Shown here piece by piece: positions 1 to 6,809 of a stretch of 11,080 nucleotides of DNA. Every line of letters starts with the position of its first letter. Within the stretch, counting starts at the first letter, position 1. Under the pieces are notes generated by a model. It ran no database searches and was not told where the DNA came from. It saw nothing but the letters and a program-made list of their open reading frames with translations. The stretch is from Gammaproteobacteria bacterium (GTDB lineage: Bacteria > Pseudomonadota > Gammaproteobacteria > Pseudomonadales > Oleiphilaceae). The position numbers were made by a program, and so were the translations under genes. The stretch lies in assembly GCA_003695085.1 (NCBI GenBank), contig RFIV01000370.1, forward strand, positions 1 to 11,080, in the 5' to 3' direction.

Positions 1-59
1 AGTTCAGCGCCGATGGTAGTGTGGCATTGCCCATGCGAGAGTAGGTCGTCGTCAGGCAC
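1..59 (+). rRNA. rrf: 5S ribosomal RNA, 3' end (partial)
   Basis: The window opens inside a 5S rRNA gene. The stretch GCCGATGGTAGTGTGG followed by CCCATGCGAGAGTAGG is the highly conserved 3' third of bacterial 5S rRNA (loop E and helix IV region). The closing GTCGTCAGGCAC strand would pair with the missing 5' end. The 3' boundary is set by similarity to remembered gammaproteobacterial 5S sequences and could be off by a few bases. An intrinsic terminator follows ten bases later, so this is the distal end of an rRNA operon. Confidence 0.95.
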
Positions 60-68
60 CCAATACGA

Positions 69-98
69 AGCCCCCGGCCAAAAACCGGGGGCTTTTTT
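69..98 (+). terminator. Intrinsic terminator of the rRNA operon
   Basis: A 9-bp perfect stem (AGCCCCCGG / CCGGGGGCT, 69-77 and 85-93) with a 7-base loop CCAAAAA runs into a stretch of six T (93-98). This is a textbook Rho-independent terminator just after the 5S gene. Confidence 0.95.
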
Positions 99-110
99 GC
101 GTTTGGGGCA

Positions 111-123
111 CTACTTTATAGCC
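111..123 (-). repeat. Left copy of a 13-bp inverted repeat
   Basis: CTACTTTATAGCC is the exact reverse complement of bases 323-335. It begins 12 bases after the rRNA terminator. Read on the minus strand with two more bases it is GGCTATAAAGTAGTG, an imperfect version of the right copy's palindrome. Confidence 0.75.
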
Positions 124-322
124 ATTAAACGGTATGGCGCGTCCTTCTGCTGGGGCATGGGCTTTAACAGTCGCCAGAGTAACCTATCTCCTCCACTAGT
201 GCGTGATCTCATCCTTCCGGCTCAAACAGATCCACGCGGTGTGACGCGTCCGGCACTTTGTGGTGAAACATTGCAAAATGTCACCTTGTGTGAACTGGTA
301 CAAATGTTCATGTGTAAAAATG

Positions 323-335
323 GGCTATAAAGTAG
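323..335 (+). repeat. Right copy of a 13-bp inverted repeat, part of a 15-bp palindrome
   Basis: GGCTATAAAGTAG matches the complement of 111-123 exactly. Extended to 337 it is itself a hairpin or palindrome, GGCTA-TAAAG-TAGCC. It overlaps the only TATAAA hexamer in the gap, so it may be an operator over a promoter. Alternatively, the pair may be the ends of a small inserted element of about 225 bp. Confidence 0.7.
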
Positions 336-410
336 CCATAACAAAAAAGAAACTGACTTCAAGGCAAGGTCATCATGAGGCGGATCATCGAGCACTGCAT
401 GGGTGTTATC

Positions 411-416
411 AGGAGG
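411..416 (+). promoter_or_regulatory. Shine-Dalgarno site that sets the first secreted-protein start
   Basis: AGGAGG lies 7 bases before GTG at 424. An upstream in-frame GTG at 403 has no comparable site and would bury this one inside the gene, so GTG 424 is the better start. Confidence 0.75.
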
Positions 417-423
417 GAAGTGC

Positions 424-1665
424 GTGCGTTTTTCACATGGTCAGACAGCCCGTTGGCTAGCAGGCTGCCTTGGATTGTTGTGGTGCCTGAAGGGTATCGC
501 GGCCCTCAAGCCCATTGACGACACTGAAATGTCGGATGTGGTCGCTCAGGCCTACATCGCAATTGATAAGCATTTCAATCCAAATCCAGGTGACACAACC
601 TCCTACACGCGTGTCGATTTCGGCATGGATATCGAGACGCAGCTGAACGCCGATGTCATGGAGCTGGGACGTTATACCCGGACGGATGATCCCAATGCAC
701 CAGCAGACAGCGCGGATATCCTGATCAACAACTTTGGTCTTGGCTTCATTTACGACGAGGCCTATTTCAGAAATAACCCCAGCATGCCCCGTCCACTCAA
801 GTCTGATGGCAGCGAGTACCGTACCGGTGAATTGGTACCCTTCAAGATCACGGATCCGTTCATTGAATTTGCCATGGATGAGGGTACCAATGAGCTGACT
901 GGATTTCGAATCGGCTTTGGCCAAAGTCAGGGATATCTGTCCGGAGATGTTCAATACCTGACCGGGAATGTGAACGTCGATATCCGTGACAATGGTTCAG
1001 GCATGAAGGTGGCCAGCTCCAGCTCCAATAACATCTTGGATCAGATTGTGGTGGCGCTTGCGCCGTTACTGACGGCCAACAGTCCTCTGTATACCAATGC
1101 CCAGCTCGTCGATGCACAGGGCAATCGTGACAATATCCGGGCGCAATATATTGGTGTGCCCAACGGAGACACTTTCTACCTCTATGACGTTGACGCGGTC
1201 ACGCGATACATCCTGTTTCAGGCCGCCCAACAGTTGGGCGTTTTGTCGTCAGACATGAATGTGCATGGCTGCAGTGGGACGGTTGTGTTTGCCTGGTGCG
1301 GCTGGGCCTGGGAAAAGGACACCGTGGAGATCAATCCCAATGACTGCAAGATGCTCGGTGTCAACGTGTGTTTTGATTTGGGGATGTATCGGTCGCTTCC
1401 CATCGGAAAGGTCGAGACACGCAATGGAAAGCGTTATCTCACTGGACCATCATCCGGGATGTTTCTGTCGTTTCAGACCAAGGATCTTCAATGGCTGAAC
1501 GATGTGAGAAAGGAAAATCCGAATGATGCGGACTTTATCAAGGCGACCAGCGGAGCTTTCTTCAACATCCCGAACAGCGTCATCGAGGTGAATCTGGATC
1601 AGGCTATGCGGGGGACACCGCGAGCCCGCACCGAGTATATTGACCGGGGCAGGGGGTTGTTCTGA
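424..1665 (+). CDS. Secreted protein of unknown function, paralogue 1 (DUF6160/Fil-like N-terminus)
   Basis: A predicted 413-residue exported protein, starting at GTG behind AGGAGG. Residues 1-27 form a Sec signal peptide: basic R2 and R10, then a hydrophobic stretch, then GIAA. The mature protein opens with LKPIDDTEMSDV (from residue 28). This is the most diverged copy of an acidic motif that also starts the next three proteins; it lacks their G-Q-x-G end (AQAY here). The rest is rich in Asp, Gly and Asn with alternating hydrophobic residues, which suggests beta structure. Two cysteine pairs, C283/C292 and C308/C316, could form disulfides in the periplasm or outside. It ends in Phe, but I see no beta-barrel pattern. 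LAGC at residues 12-15 is too early in the signal for a lipobox. It overlaps the next gene by one base (TGATG), so the two are translationally coupled. The family name is from memory and the function is unknown. Confidence 0.8.
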   Translation: MRFSHGQTARWLAGCLGLLWCLKGIAALKPIDDTEMSDVVAQAYIAIDKHFNPNPGDTTSYTRVDFGMDIETQLNADVMELGRYTRTDDPNAPADSADILINNFGLGFIYDEAYFRNNPSMPRPLKSDGSEYRTGELVPFKITDPFIEFAMDEGTNELTGFRIGFGQSQGYLSGDVQYLTGNVNVDIRDNGSGMKVASSSSNNILDQIVVALAPLLTANSPLYTNAQLVDAQGNRDNIRAQYIGVPNGDTFYLYDVDAVTRYILFQAAQQLGVLSSDMNVHGCSGTVVFAWCGWAWEKDTVEINPNDCKMLGVNVCFDLGMYRSLPIGKVETRNGKRYLTGPSSGMFLSFQTKDLQWLNDVRKENPNDADFIKATSGAFFNIPNSVIEVNLDQAMRGTPRARTEYIDRGRGLF

Positions 1666-2885
1666 TGGTGAAGGCTGCTTTGTTGAAAGTCAGTGTAATC
1701 TTGTTTGCACTGGGGGGCGTGTTGCCGGTTCGGGCCGAGTTGAAAGCCCTGGATGATGAGGGCCTCTCTGCCGTGGAAGGCAAAGGATTGGGTTTGGTGT
1801 TCGAAGATTTTGTTTTCGAGCATACCGATGACTCTTCCAGGGGGCAGATATTCAGGATTGAAGGTATTAAAAGTGCTTATGGAGCCAGCAAGGGACAAGA
1901 CGTCGTTGTGGCGGTCAACCAGCTGTATATCGCACGATCCGGTTCGGACTATGGCGGTACGCTGAATCCCGTGAACCTTGGCCGGCTTAAAAACCCTTTT
2001 AACATTGATGTCCTCGATGGCGATAGCATCGGTGTTGAGGACAAGGCGGTATTGGAAATCCGTGCGCCGCAACAGCATGCGCCGGACGGTACCCGGCACA
2101 AGGACATGGATTTCGATGGGGCACCCGATCCGGTCTACGCCGAAGATGGCAGTCCGTTAAGGGATGTAAACGGCAACATCGTACTGCGCGATTATAACGT
2201 CGCTTCGGCAGGATTTGATTGCTTCACCGGGGCAGCCGGAGGGGGTCTGTGTGACAGTCGCACTGCATCGGCAGCCTACGAGAACGGAGAGCGCCCCGAT
2301 CTTGGCATGAAATTTAGCGTCAAAGTGGGCAGCCACGACGCGGACAGCCTGAATATCCATGCCAAGGCAGCGGTGATTGATGGCACGCGGCTCCGTGTCT
2401 GGGGGGAAGGCAACAAGATGGTCGGTGAGTTTCACCTGAACTTCTATACGCCTGAACTGATGATCTCCACTTGCGAGGATGGCGGCGCCAGCTGTGGCAA
2501 GGCCCTGAAATTCAGAAATTTCCTTCTGGAACTGCCGCTGGGTAACGCCCACCAGCCCATGGCGATGAATGTCAACGGCAGCGGTAACTTCGTCTATGAG
2601 ATCAAGTCCATCGCCCAAGCGGCCCAGGACAAGTTCGGTGTGACGCCCACGCAGTTACCTTCTGCTTTGGGCTGGAGCGGGGGCGGGACCCGCAGTGCGG
2701 CGCAAAACAAGGCGCTATGGGATTGGTTCAATGATTACTACCAGGACCCGGCCAATCGGGGCAATCTCTATATCGGTAAACTGGAAGTGCATGATACGGG
2801 CGGTGTGCATGATTTCGGTTCCTCCCGGATCGAGAATCTGCTGATTCAGTACATGAAAATCACCAGCCACGACCTGATGAAGTGA
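1665..2885 (+). CDS. Secreted protein of unknown function, paralogue 2 (DUF6160/Fil-like N-terminus)
   Basis: A 406-residue exported protein. ATG 1665 shares its A with the preceding stop and has a G-rich ribosome site (AGGGGG, 1651-1656) 8 bases upstream. The signal peptide is residues 1-24, ending PVRA. The mature N-terminus is ELKALDDEGLSAVEGKGLGL, a good match to the family motif. Two cysteine loops follow: C186-x9-C196 in a Gly-rich stretch, and C270-E-D-G-G-A-S-C277. The second is nearly the same as a loop in paralogue 3 (CSDGGKQC). The C-terminal segment, with a short IGKLEVHD and IENLLIQYMKI, resembles the C-terminus of paralogue 4 (IGSVQLKHPD, VRLQNFDI). No enzyme motif or membrane anchor is seen beyond the signal peptide. 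It is likely periplasmic, surface or secreted, and part of one assembly with its neighbours (inference). Confidence 0.85.
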   Translation: MVKAALLKVSVILFALGGVLPVRAELKALDDEGLSAVEGKGLGLVFEDFVFEHTDDSSRGQIFRIEGIKSAYGASKGQDVVVAVNQLYIARSGSDYGGTLNPVNLGRLKNPFNIDVLDGDSIGVEDKAVLEIRAPQQHAPDGTRHKDMDFDGAPDPVYAEDGSPLRDVNGNIVLRDYNVASAGFDCFTGAAGGGLCDSRTASAAYENGERPDLGMKFSVKVGSHDADSLNIHAKAAVIDGTRLRVWGEGNKMVGEFHLNFYTPELMISTCEDGGASCGKALKFRNFLLELPLGNAHQPMAMNVNGSGNFVYEIKSIAQAAQDKFGVTPTQLPSALGWSGGGTRSAAQNKALWDWFNDYYQDPANRGNLYIGKLEVHDTGGVHDFGSSRIENLLIQYMKITSHDLMK

Positions 2886-2892
2886 GGCGGAC

Positions 2893-3429
2893 ATGAAGTG
2901 CATACTGTCGGGAATTCTGGGTTTGATCCTCGCCGGTTCCGCCTATGCGGAGCTGCGCCCCGTTGAAGAAGCAGAGCTGTCTGAAGTGTCCGGGCAGGGG
3001 GGGATCTATCTTAGCGGTGACATCACCATTAACGAAGATGGCGGCCCTCTGGAGAATGCCTATTTCGGCAAATGTTCTGATGGTGGAAAACAGTGTGGTG
3101 CCCGGATAGCCTATCAGACAGGTGAAAACGGAGGGTGGTTTGTGCTGGATGATATTCGCGGCCGCTTTTCCTTTCAGGGGCTGACGCTTCGGGTGCGTCA
3201 CGTCGATGACGGATTCGGTGGAGACGGTGCGGCGTTTGACAAGGATGTGCTGGAAGTCGGCCTTCCGGATCAGGTACGTTTTGACAACGTGCACTATACC
3301 TATGCCACCAGCAGCACCGCCCGGCCAACGGGCCCAGGTTTTCAGCAAACAGATATTTACTCGGTCCTTATGCACGGGAACGTAACCATGCAGGGGAACC
3401 TGCTTATCTTCCCGACGGGCAATCCATGA
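2893..3429 (+). CDS. Small secreted protein of unknown function, paralogue 3 (DUF6160/Fil-like N-terminus)
   Basis: A 178-residue exported protein, the smallest of the four. ATG 2893 lies 7 bases after the previous stop, with GAGG overlapping that stop as ribosome site. The signal peptide is residues 1-19, ending GSAYA in a clear A-x-A site. The mature start ELRPVEEAELSEVSGQGGIYL is the cleanest example of the family motif. One cysteine loop, C61-S-D-G-G-K-Q-C68, matches that of paralogue 2. The remaining sequence is Asp/Gly-rich, with strand-like runs such as LTLRVRHVDDGFGG. It looks like one repeat unit or subunit of the larger proteins, perhaps a minor subunit of a shared structure (inference). 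Function not recognised. Confidence 0.85.
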   Translation: MKCILSGILGLILAGSAYAELRPVEEAELSEVSGQGGIYLSGDITINEDGGPLENAYFGKCSDGGKQCGARIAYQTGENGGWFVLDDIRGRFSFQGLTLRVRHVDDGFGGDGAAFDKDVLEVGLPDQVRFDNVHYTYATSSTARPTGPGFQQTDIYSVLMHGNVTMQGNLLIFPTGNP

Positions 3430-3439
3430 GGAAGGCGAC

Positions 3440-5794
3440 ATGAGCATCATACGCATACTTATGTTCACGGCAATGCTGCCCGCCACTTTGGCCCGCGGGG
3501 AGCTTCAGTCGCTGGATGAGGCGGAAATGGGTGAGGTGACCGGTCAGGCGGGTCTCTCGCTGGAAGTGAATGCCAATATCGACATTGACGCGATCAATTA
3601 TTGGGATGACTCCTCAGGCCTGAGCTTCAGAGGGGTGCGGATTTCGGCTACCGACGATGCATCATCAGGCGCGGCCCAGGACTATGAAGTCGCAGTAACG
3701 GATACCGGGGGGCTCTACATTCCGTTTACCTGGACCAACAACCGGTTTGTGATCAGCGATATTTCGCTTTCGGACCACTGGGACCGGAGCATGGGCACGT
3801 TCGTGGCAGACGTGAATGCGGCCGGACGACTTTATGTCGAGGGCTACCAGGGGGCAGGCCTTAAATACAGTCTGGACTTCGCGTTGTCTGATTCACGGTT
3901 TACTTTCCGTGATCAGGGCAATGAATTCATGCTGGATGGCATCAGCGGTGCAATGCGGGCGCATGACAACCTGCTGGTGTTTGCGGTAGATAACAATGAT
4001 CCGACGGGCACGCCATTTCTTTACATGGCCTTTCCACGCATTCAGGCCAGCTGGGACGTACAGGCTATTCGCTATGGAGCCAGCCAGAATGCCCTGGCGA
4101 CGCCCTTGGGTAACGGCGGACAGCCGCTGGCCAGTTATGGAGGACTGCATCTCGACTATGACATGAGCACAGTATGGCGGGTCCACCCAGGTGGGCGGAA
4201 TGGCGCGGGATTCACGGTGGACATCAACACGGTTCTGAATCAGGCCAATTTTCGTTATTCAGATGATGGGTATGCTTTGGCGCTGAACAACATCAGTGGC
4301 CAATGGTATGTCAATGGCTTGACGCTGGATGTGGCGTCTGACAGGCAGGGCGACCTCGGGCTGGCCTTGCAGCTGGATCGGTTCAAGGGCAACCTGTCCA
4401 TCGATAGCATCACGGCGGGTGATCCGGGTCGTTCCTTCGGCCAGCTGGACCTGGCTTTTGATTTTCGGGATGCTGTTTTCAATGGAGAGGCTTACACCAA
4501 CCGCTTTTTCCTGCAGGGAAAGGGTCACCGGGATGCCGGGTATCAAGGTTTGCGAATTGATGCGGAGTGGAGCCTGCCAGCAGCGACGATCAGCTATACC
4601 GATGATGGCAATCGTGTCATTTTGGCCGGCATTGAATCCTGGGGGCGTGGGGATATCACCTTTGACGTGACGCGTGCCGGTACGGTCAATGGCACAGAAT
4701 TCTTTGATGGACTGCGGATCGGTTTTGAGCACCTCAAGGCGGGATACCGGATAGATGGGCTAAAAGTCGGTGATGAGAATGCAAAACTGCAAGGCGGGTC
4801 CGAATTGCTGCTGGCATTGGAACTCTTTCCAGCCTATGACTTTACCCTTGACGGTCACTATACCCTGGGGCCGGGCGGGGCAAATGGTGAGGGGATTACG
4901 GTCAACGCGGATCTGTTTGTCACAGAAGGCAATGCTGCGCTGATGGTGGATGAAAACGGTCGGGGAATCTGGGCCACAGGAGTGGAATATGATCAGCACT
5001 TGCGCAACATGACCATTGATGTGGATGCGCAAGGTCTGATGCTCGTGAAGGGTGAGGCGTGGAGCACCATGGATATCAGCGACCTTCGAATCGGAGGGCG
5101 ATCAAGTGACAGTATCGGGCGGGTGGTACTCAAGCGTTTCGAGAAGGGATCCACGGCTTCCATCCGTGCCGGAGGTGCTGGCGAACTCTGTGTTGGTGCC
5201 TCGGCGGCTGATGCCAGCGGGTGTCTGGGCGCGGGAGGTCGCTGGGAAGACCGTGGCGAGCAGGGGGTCACCATCGCGATTGCCCAGCGTTTCGCACCCG
5301 CTGAAAGCCAGGACAAGCGAACTCAGTTGATGTGGGAGACCAACCGGCGGGAGCAGAATGGCTTGCGAACGAACGGAAGCGGCACACAGTTGATCATTGA
5401 TGACATTACCACCAATGATGGCGTGGATGGGCAGAACAGCTACGGCTTCCGTAACGAGATCAGCGTGGATGTCTATCAGACGCGTGTTGTGAAAAAACAG
5501 ACGGGCACAGACCGCAACGGTGTCTATGGAGAAAAGGGCCAGGAAAAAATCATGGATCCCGGTTCGCCCCAGGGCTACCGCTATGTCACGACGAGTGGCC
5601 CCAACGACACGTCGGTTGCTGCCAATCGGCCGCTGGGGTTCGCGGTCAGAGCCCGGACCTCGTTCAAGGAGTTGGCAATTGGCAGCGTGCAGCTCAAACA
5701 CCCTGACGTGAGCCAGGCCCAGACGATCATGCACGGTGTTCGTTTGCAAAACTTCGATATCGTCAGCAACCTCACAGCCACTCCCATCGACTAG
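3440..5794 (+). CDS. Large secreted repeat protein, paralogue 4 (DUF6160/Fil-like N-terminus)
   Basis: A 784-residue exported protein with a strong ribosome site (GAGGAAGG, 3428-3435) overlapping the previous stop. The signal peptide is about residues 1-20 (ending LARG), so the mature protein starts ELQSLDEAEMGEVTGQAGLSL, as in its paralogues. The body carries about five weak repeats 100-117 residues apart. Each is centred on a D-x-G element followed by a strand and often an I-S-G: WDDSSGLSF (G60), FRDQGNEFML (G160), YSDDGYALAL (G277), YTDDGNRVIL (G390) and VDENGRGIWA (G507). It looks all-beta and possibly elongated. A cysteine pair, C584 and C595, sits in a Gly/Ala loop. After about residue 600 the pattern changes and the segment is richer in polar residues; the end resembles that of paralogue 2. 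No membrane anchor or secretion-system C-signal is seen. It may be the main structural or adhesive member of the operon (inference). Confidence 0.87.
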   Translation: MSIIRILMFTAMLPATLARGELQSLDEAEMGEVTGQAGLSLEVNANIDIDAINYWDDSSGLSFRGVRISATDDASSGAAQDYEVAVTDTGGLYIPFTWTNNRFVISDISLSDHWDRSMGTFVADVNAAGRLYVEGYQGAGLKYSLDFALSDSRFTFRDQGNEFMLDGISGAMRAHDNLLVFAVDNNDPTGTPFLYMAFPRIQASWDVQAIRYGASQNALATPLGNGGQPLASYGGLHLDYDMSTVWRVHPGGRNGAGFTVDINTVLNQANFRYSDDGYALALNNISGQWYVNGLTLDVASDRQGDLGLALQLDRFKGNLSIDSITAGDPGRSFGQLDLAFDFRDAVFNGEAYTNRFFLQGKGHRDAGYQGLRIDAEWSLPAATISYTDDGNRVILAGIESWGRGDITFDVTRAGTVNGTEFFDGLRIGFEHLKAGYRIDGLKVGDENAKLQGGSELLLALELFPAYDFTLDGHYTLGPGGANGEGITVNADLFVTEGNAALMVDENGRGIWATGVEYDQHLRNMTIDVDAQGLMLVKGEAWSTMDISDLRIGGRSSDSIGRVVLKRFEKGSTASIRAGGAGELCVGASAADASGCLGAGGRWEDRGEQGVTIAIAQRFAPAESQDKRTQLMWETNRREQNGLRTNGSGTQLIIDDITTNDGVDGQNSYGFRNEISVDVYQTRVVKKQTGTDRNGVYGEKGQEKIMDPGSPQGYRYVTTSGPNDTSVAANRPLGFAVRARTSFKELAIGSVQLKHPDVSQAQTIMHGVRLQNFDIVSNLTATPID

Positions 5795-5815
5795 TTTCCG
5801 CAAACCCGCTAGACT
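5787..5815 (+). promoter_or_regulatory. Candidate birA promoter, possibly leaderless
   Basis: TCGACT (5787-5792, 4 of 6 to TTGACA), a 17-bp spacer and TAGACT (5810-5815, 4 of 6 to TATAAT). The -35 overlaps the stop of the preceding gene. The predicted transcription start falls on or next to the birA ATG at 5823, and no Shine-Dalgarno sequence is visible, so a leaderless mRNA is possible. Prediction only. Confidence 0.4.
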
Positions 5816-5822
5816 GCCTCGC

Positions 5823-6809
5823 ATGAGCGAGCAAAATACCCGGGAACGGATACTGGAGCTGCTGATCGGCGGTGAGTGGGTTTCTGGCCAACATCTGGCT
5901 GATAGTCTGGGCTGCAGTCGCACTGCCGTCTGGAAGCATGTTCAGGCGCTTCGGGAGCAGGGAATCCGCATAGAACAAGTGCGCGGGCGGGGTTATCGCC
6001 TGCAGGCTGGTCAGGATCTTCTGAACCCGGCCACACTTCGCACAGTCGTCACGGGAGATGGAGCGCACGATACGGTGCTGGCGTATCAAACCACGTGCGA
6101 TTCGACCAACACCCTCGCACGCCAGATTCTTGTACAAGGAGTTGCCCCTCGGGTGGTTGTCACGGCGGAGCGGCAATTGGCCGGTCGTGGCCGCCTGGGA
6201 AGAGACTGGGTCAGCCCGATGGCAGCACATCTGTATATGTCTGTTGGATTTCGCTGGGCGCAGGGGTATGAAACGCTCGGAGGGTTGAGCCTGGCAGCGG
6301 GGACCTGCGTCGCCGAGGCTTTGCAGGAATACTCTGGCGCACCTCTGACGCTCAAATGGCCAAACGATATTCATGCAGAGCGCGCAAAGCTATGTGGCAT
6401 CCTGGTCGAGCTTGAAGGCGAGCAGGGGGGTGAAGTTCGGGTCGTGCTGGGGGTTGGCGTCAATGTGCATGAGGATGGCCAGATGGGGTGTATTGATCAG
6501 CCCTGGATTACGCTTGACAGACTGGCAGGCCGAGCATTGAGTCGAACCGAAGTATTTGAGGCCGTCTGGTCCCGGCTGTCGGCCGGCCTTGAGCTTTTCC
6601 GGTCTCAGGGGTGGCCGGCATTCATGGAGCGCTGGACGGCGCTCGATCGTTATCAGGGCGCAGCGGTGGAAATCCGTGATATCAATGGGGGGGTCATGGC
6701 CGCAGGAGAGTACCGAGGCGTGGATTCTGCGGGTTGCCTGTGCCTCGGAACGCCTGATGGCATCCGGAAAATACATTCCGGAGAGCTTTCTCTGAGAGTG
6801 CAACCATGA
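5823..6809 (+). CDS. birA: Bifunctional biotin-protein ligase / biotin operon repressor BirA
   Basis: A 328-residue cytoplasmic enzyme, close to the usual 320. It activates biotin with ATP to biotinyl-AMP and attaches it to the carrier protein of acetyl-CoA carboxylase; family members with the N-terminal domain also repress biotin genes. Residues 7-60 form the winged helix-turn-helix, with helix SGQHLADSLGCSRTAVWKHV and wing RGRGYRL. The catalytic domain has the biotinyl-AMP loop GRGRLGRDW (121-129), KWPND (178-182) and the expected lysine in AKLCGIL (K189). The last 45 residues are the SH3-like C-terminal domain (YRGVDSAGCLCL). ATG 5823 is chosen because the winged-helix domain begins right after it, as in known BirA; upstream in-frame codons lie in the previous gene. 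It overlaps coaX by four bases (ATGA). Confidence 0.97.
   Translation: MSEQNTRERILELLIGGEWVSGQHLADSLGCSRTAVWKHVQALREQGIRIEQVRGRGYRLQAGQDLLNPATLRTVVTGDGAHDTVLAYQTTCDSTNTLARQILVQGVAPRVVVTAERQLAGRGRLGRDWVSPMAAHLYMSVGFRWAQGYETLGGLSLAAGTCVAEALQEYSGAPLTLKWPNDIHAERAKLCGILVELEGEQGGEVRVVLGVGVNVHEDGQMGCIDQPWITLDRLAGRALSRTEVFEAVWSRLSAGLELFRSQGWPAFMERWTALDRYQGAAVEIRDINGGVMAAGEYRGVDSAGCLCLGTPDGIRKIHSGELSLRVQP

Larger units (their letters stand above)
99..423. other. Gene-poor gap between rRNA terminator and secreted-protein operon
   Basis: I see no convincing gene here. The gap should hold the promoter of the downstream four-gene operon. A TATAAA at 326-331 could be a -10 box, but no good -35 lies 16-18 bp upstream, so no promoter is called. 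An imperfect 22-bp palindrome (GTGA...TGCA...TCAC, 263-284, 16 of 22 positions symmetric) is a possible operator; its GTGA-N14-TCAC spacing does not fit a CRP/Vfr site. A small hairpin ACGCG/CGCGT lies at 234-249. A 13-bp inverted repeat (111-123 and 323-335) is listed separately. Confidence 0.5.

Noticed and set aside
263..284. CRP/Vfr site in the GTGA...TCAC palindrome
   Set aside because: The half sites are 14 bases apart, not 6, so it does not fit CRP-family binding. It is kept only as an unassigned palindrome.
13..330. 105-codon open frame over the 5S end and terminator
   Set aside because: It runs through the rRNA 3' end and the intrinsic terminator, so it is not a real gene.
457..468. 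LAGC lipobox in the first secreted protein
   Set aside because: It comes at residues 12-15 before any hydrophobic core, so it cannot act as a lipoprotein signal. The later GIAA site fits normal signal peptidase cleavage.
375..518. 47-codon plus-strand open frame (MRRIIEHCMG...) overlapping the first secreted-protein gene
   Set aside because: It overlaps the signal-peptide coding region in another frame, has only a weak ribosome site, and shows no domain. A leader peptide cannot be excluded, but nothing supports it.
1624..1665. Terminal Phe of paralogue 1 as an outer-membrane barrel signal
   Set aside because: The preceding residues (TEYIDRGRGLF) do not show the alternating hydrophobic pattern of a last barrel strand.
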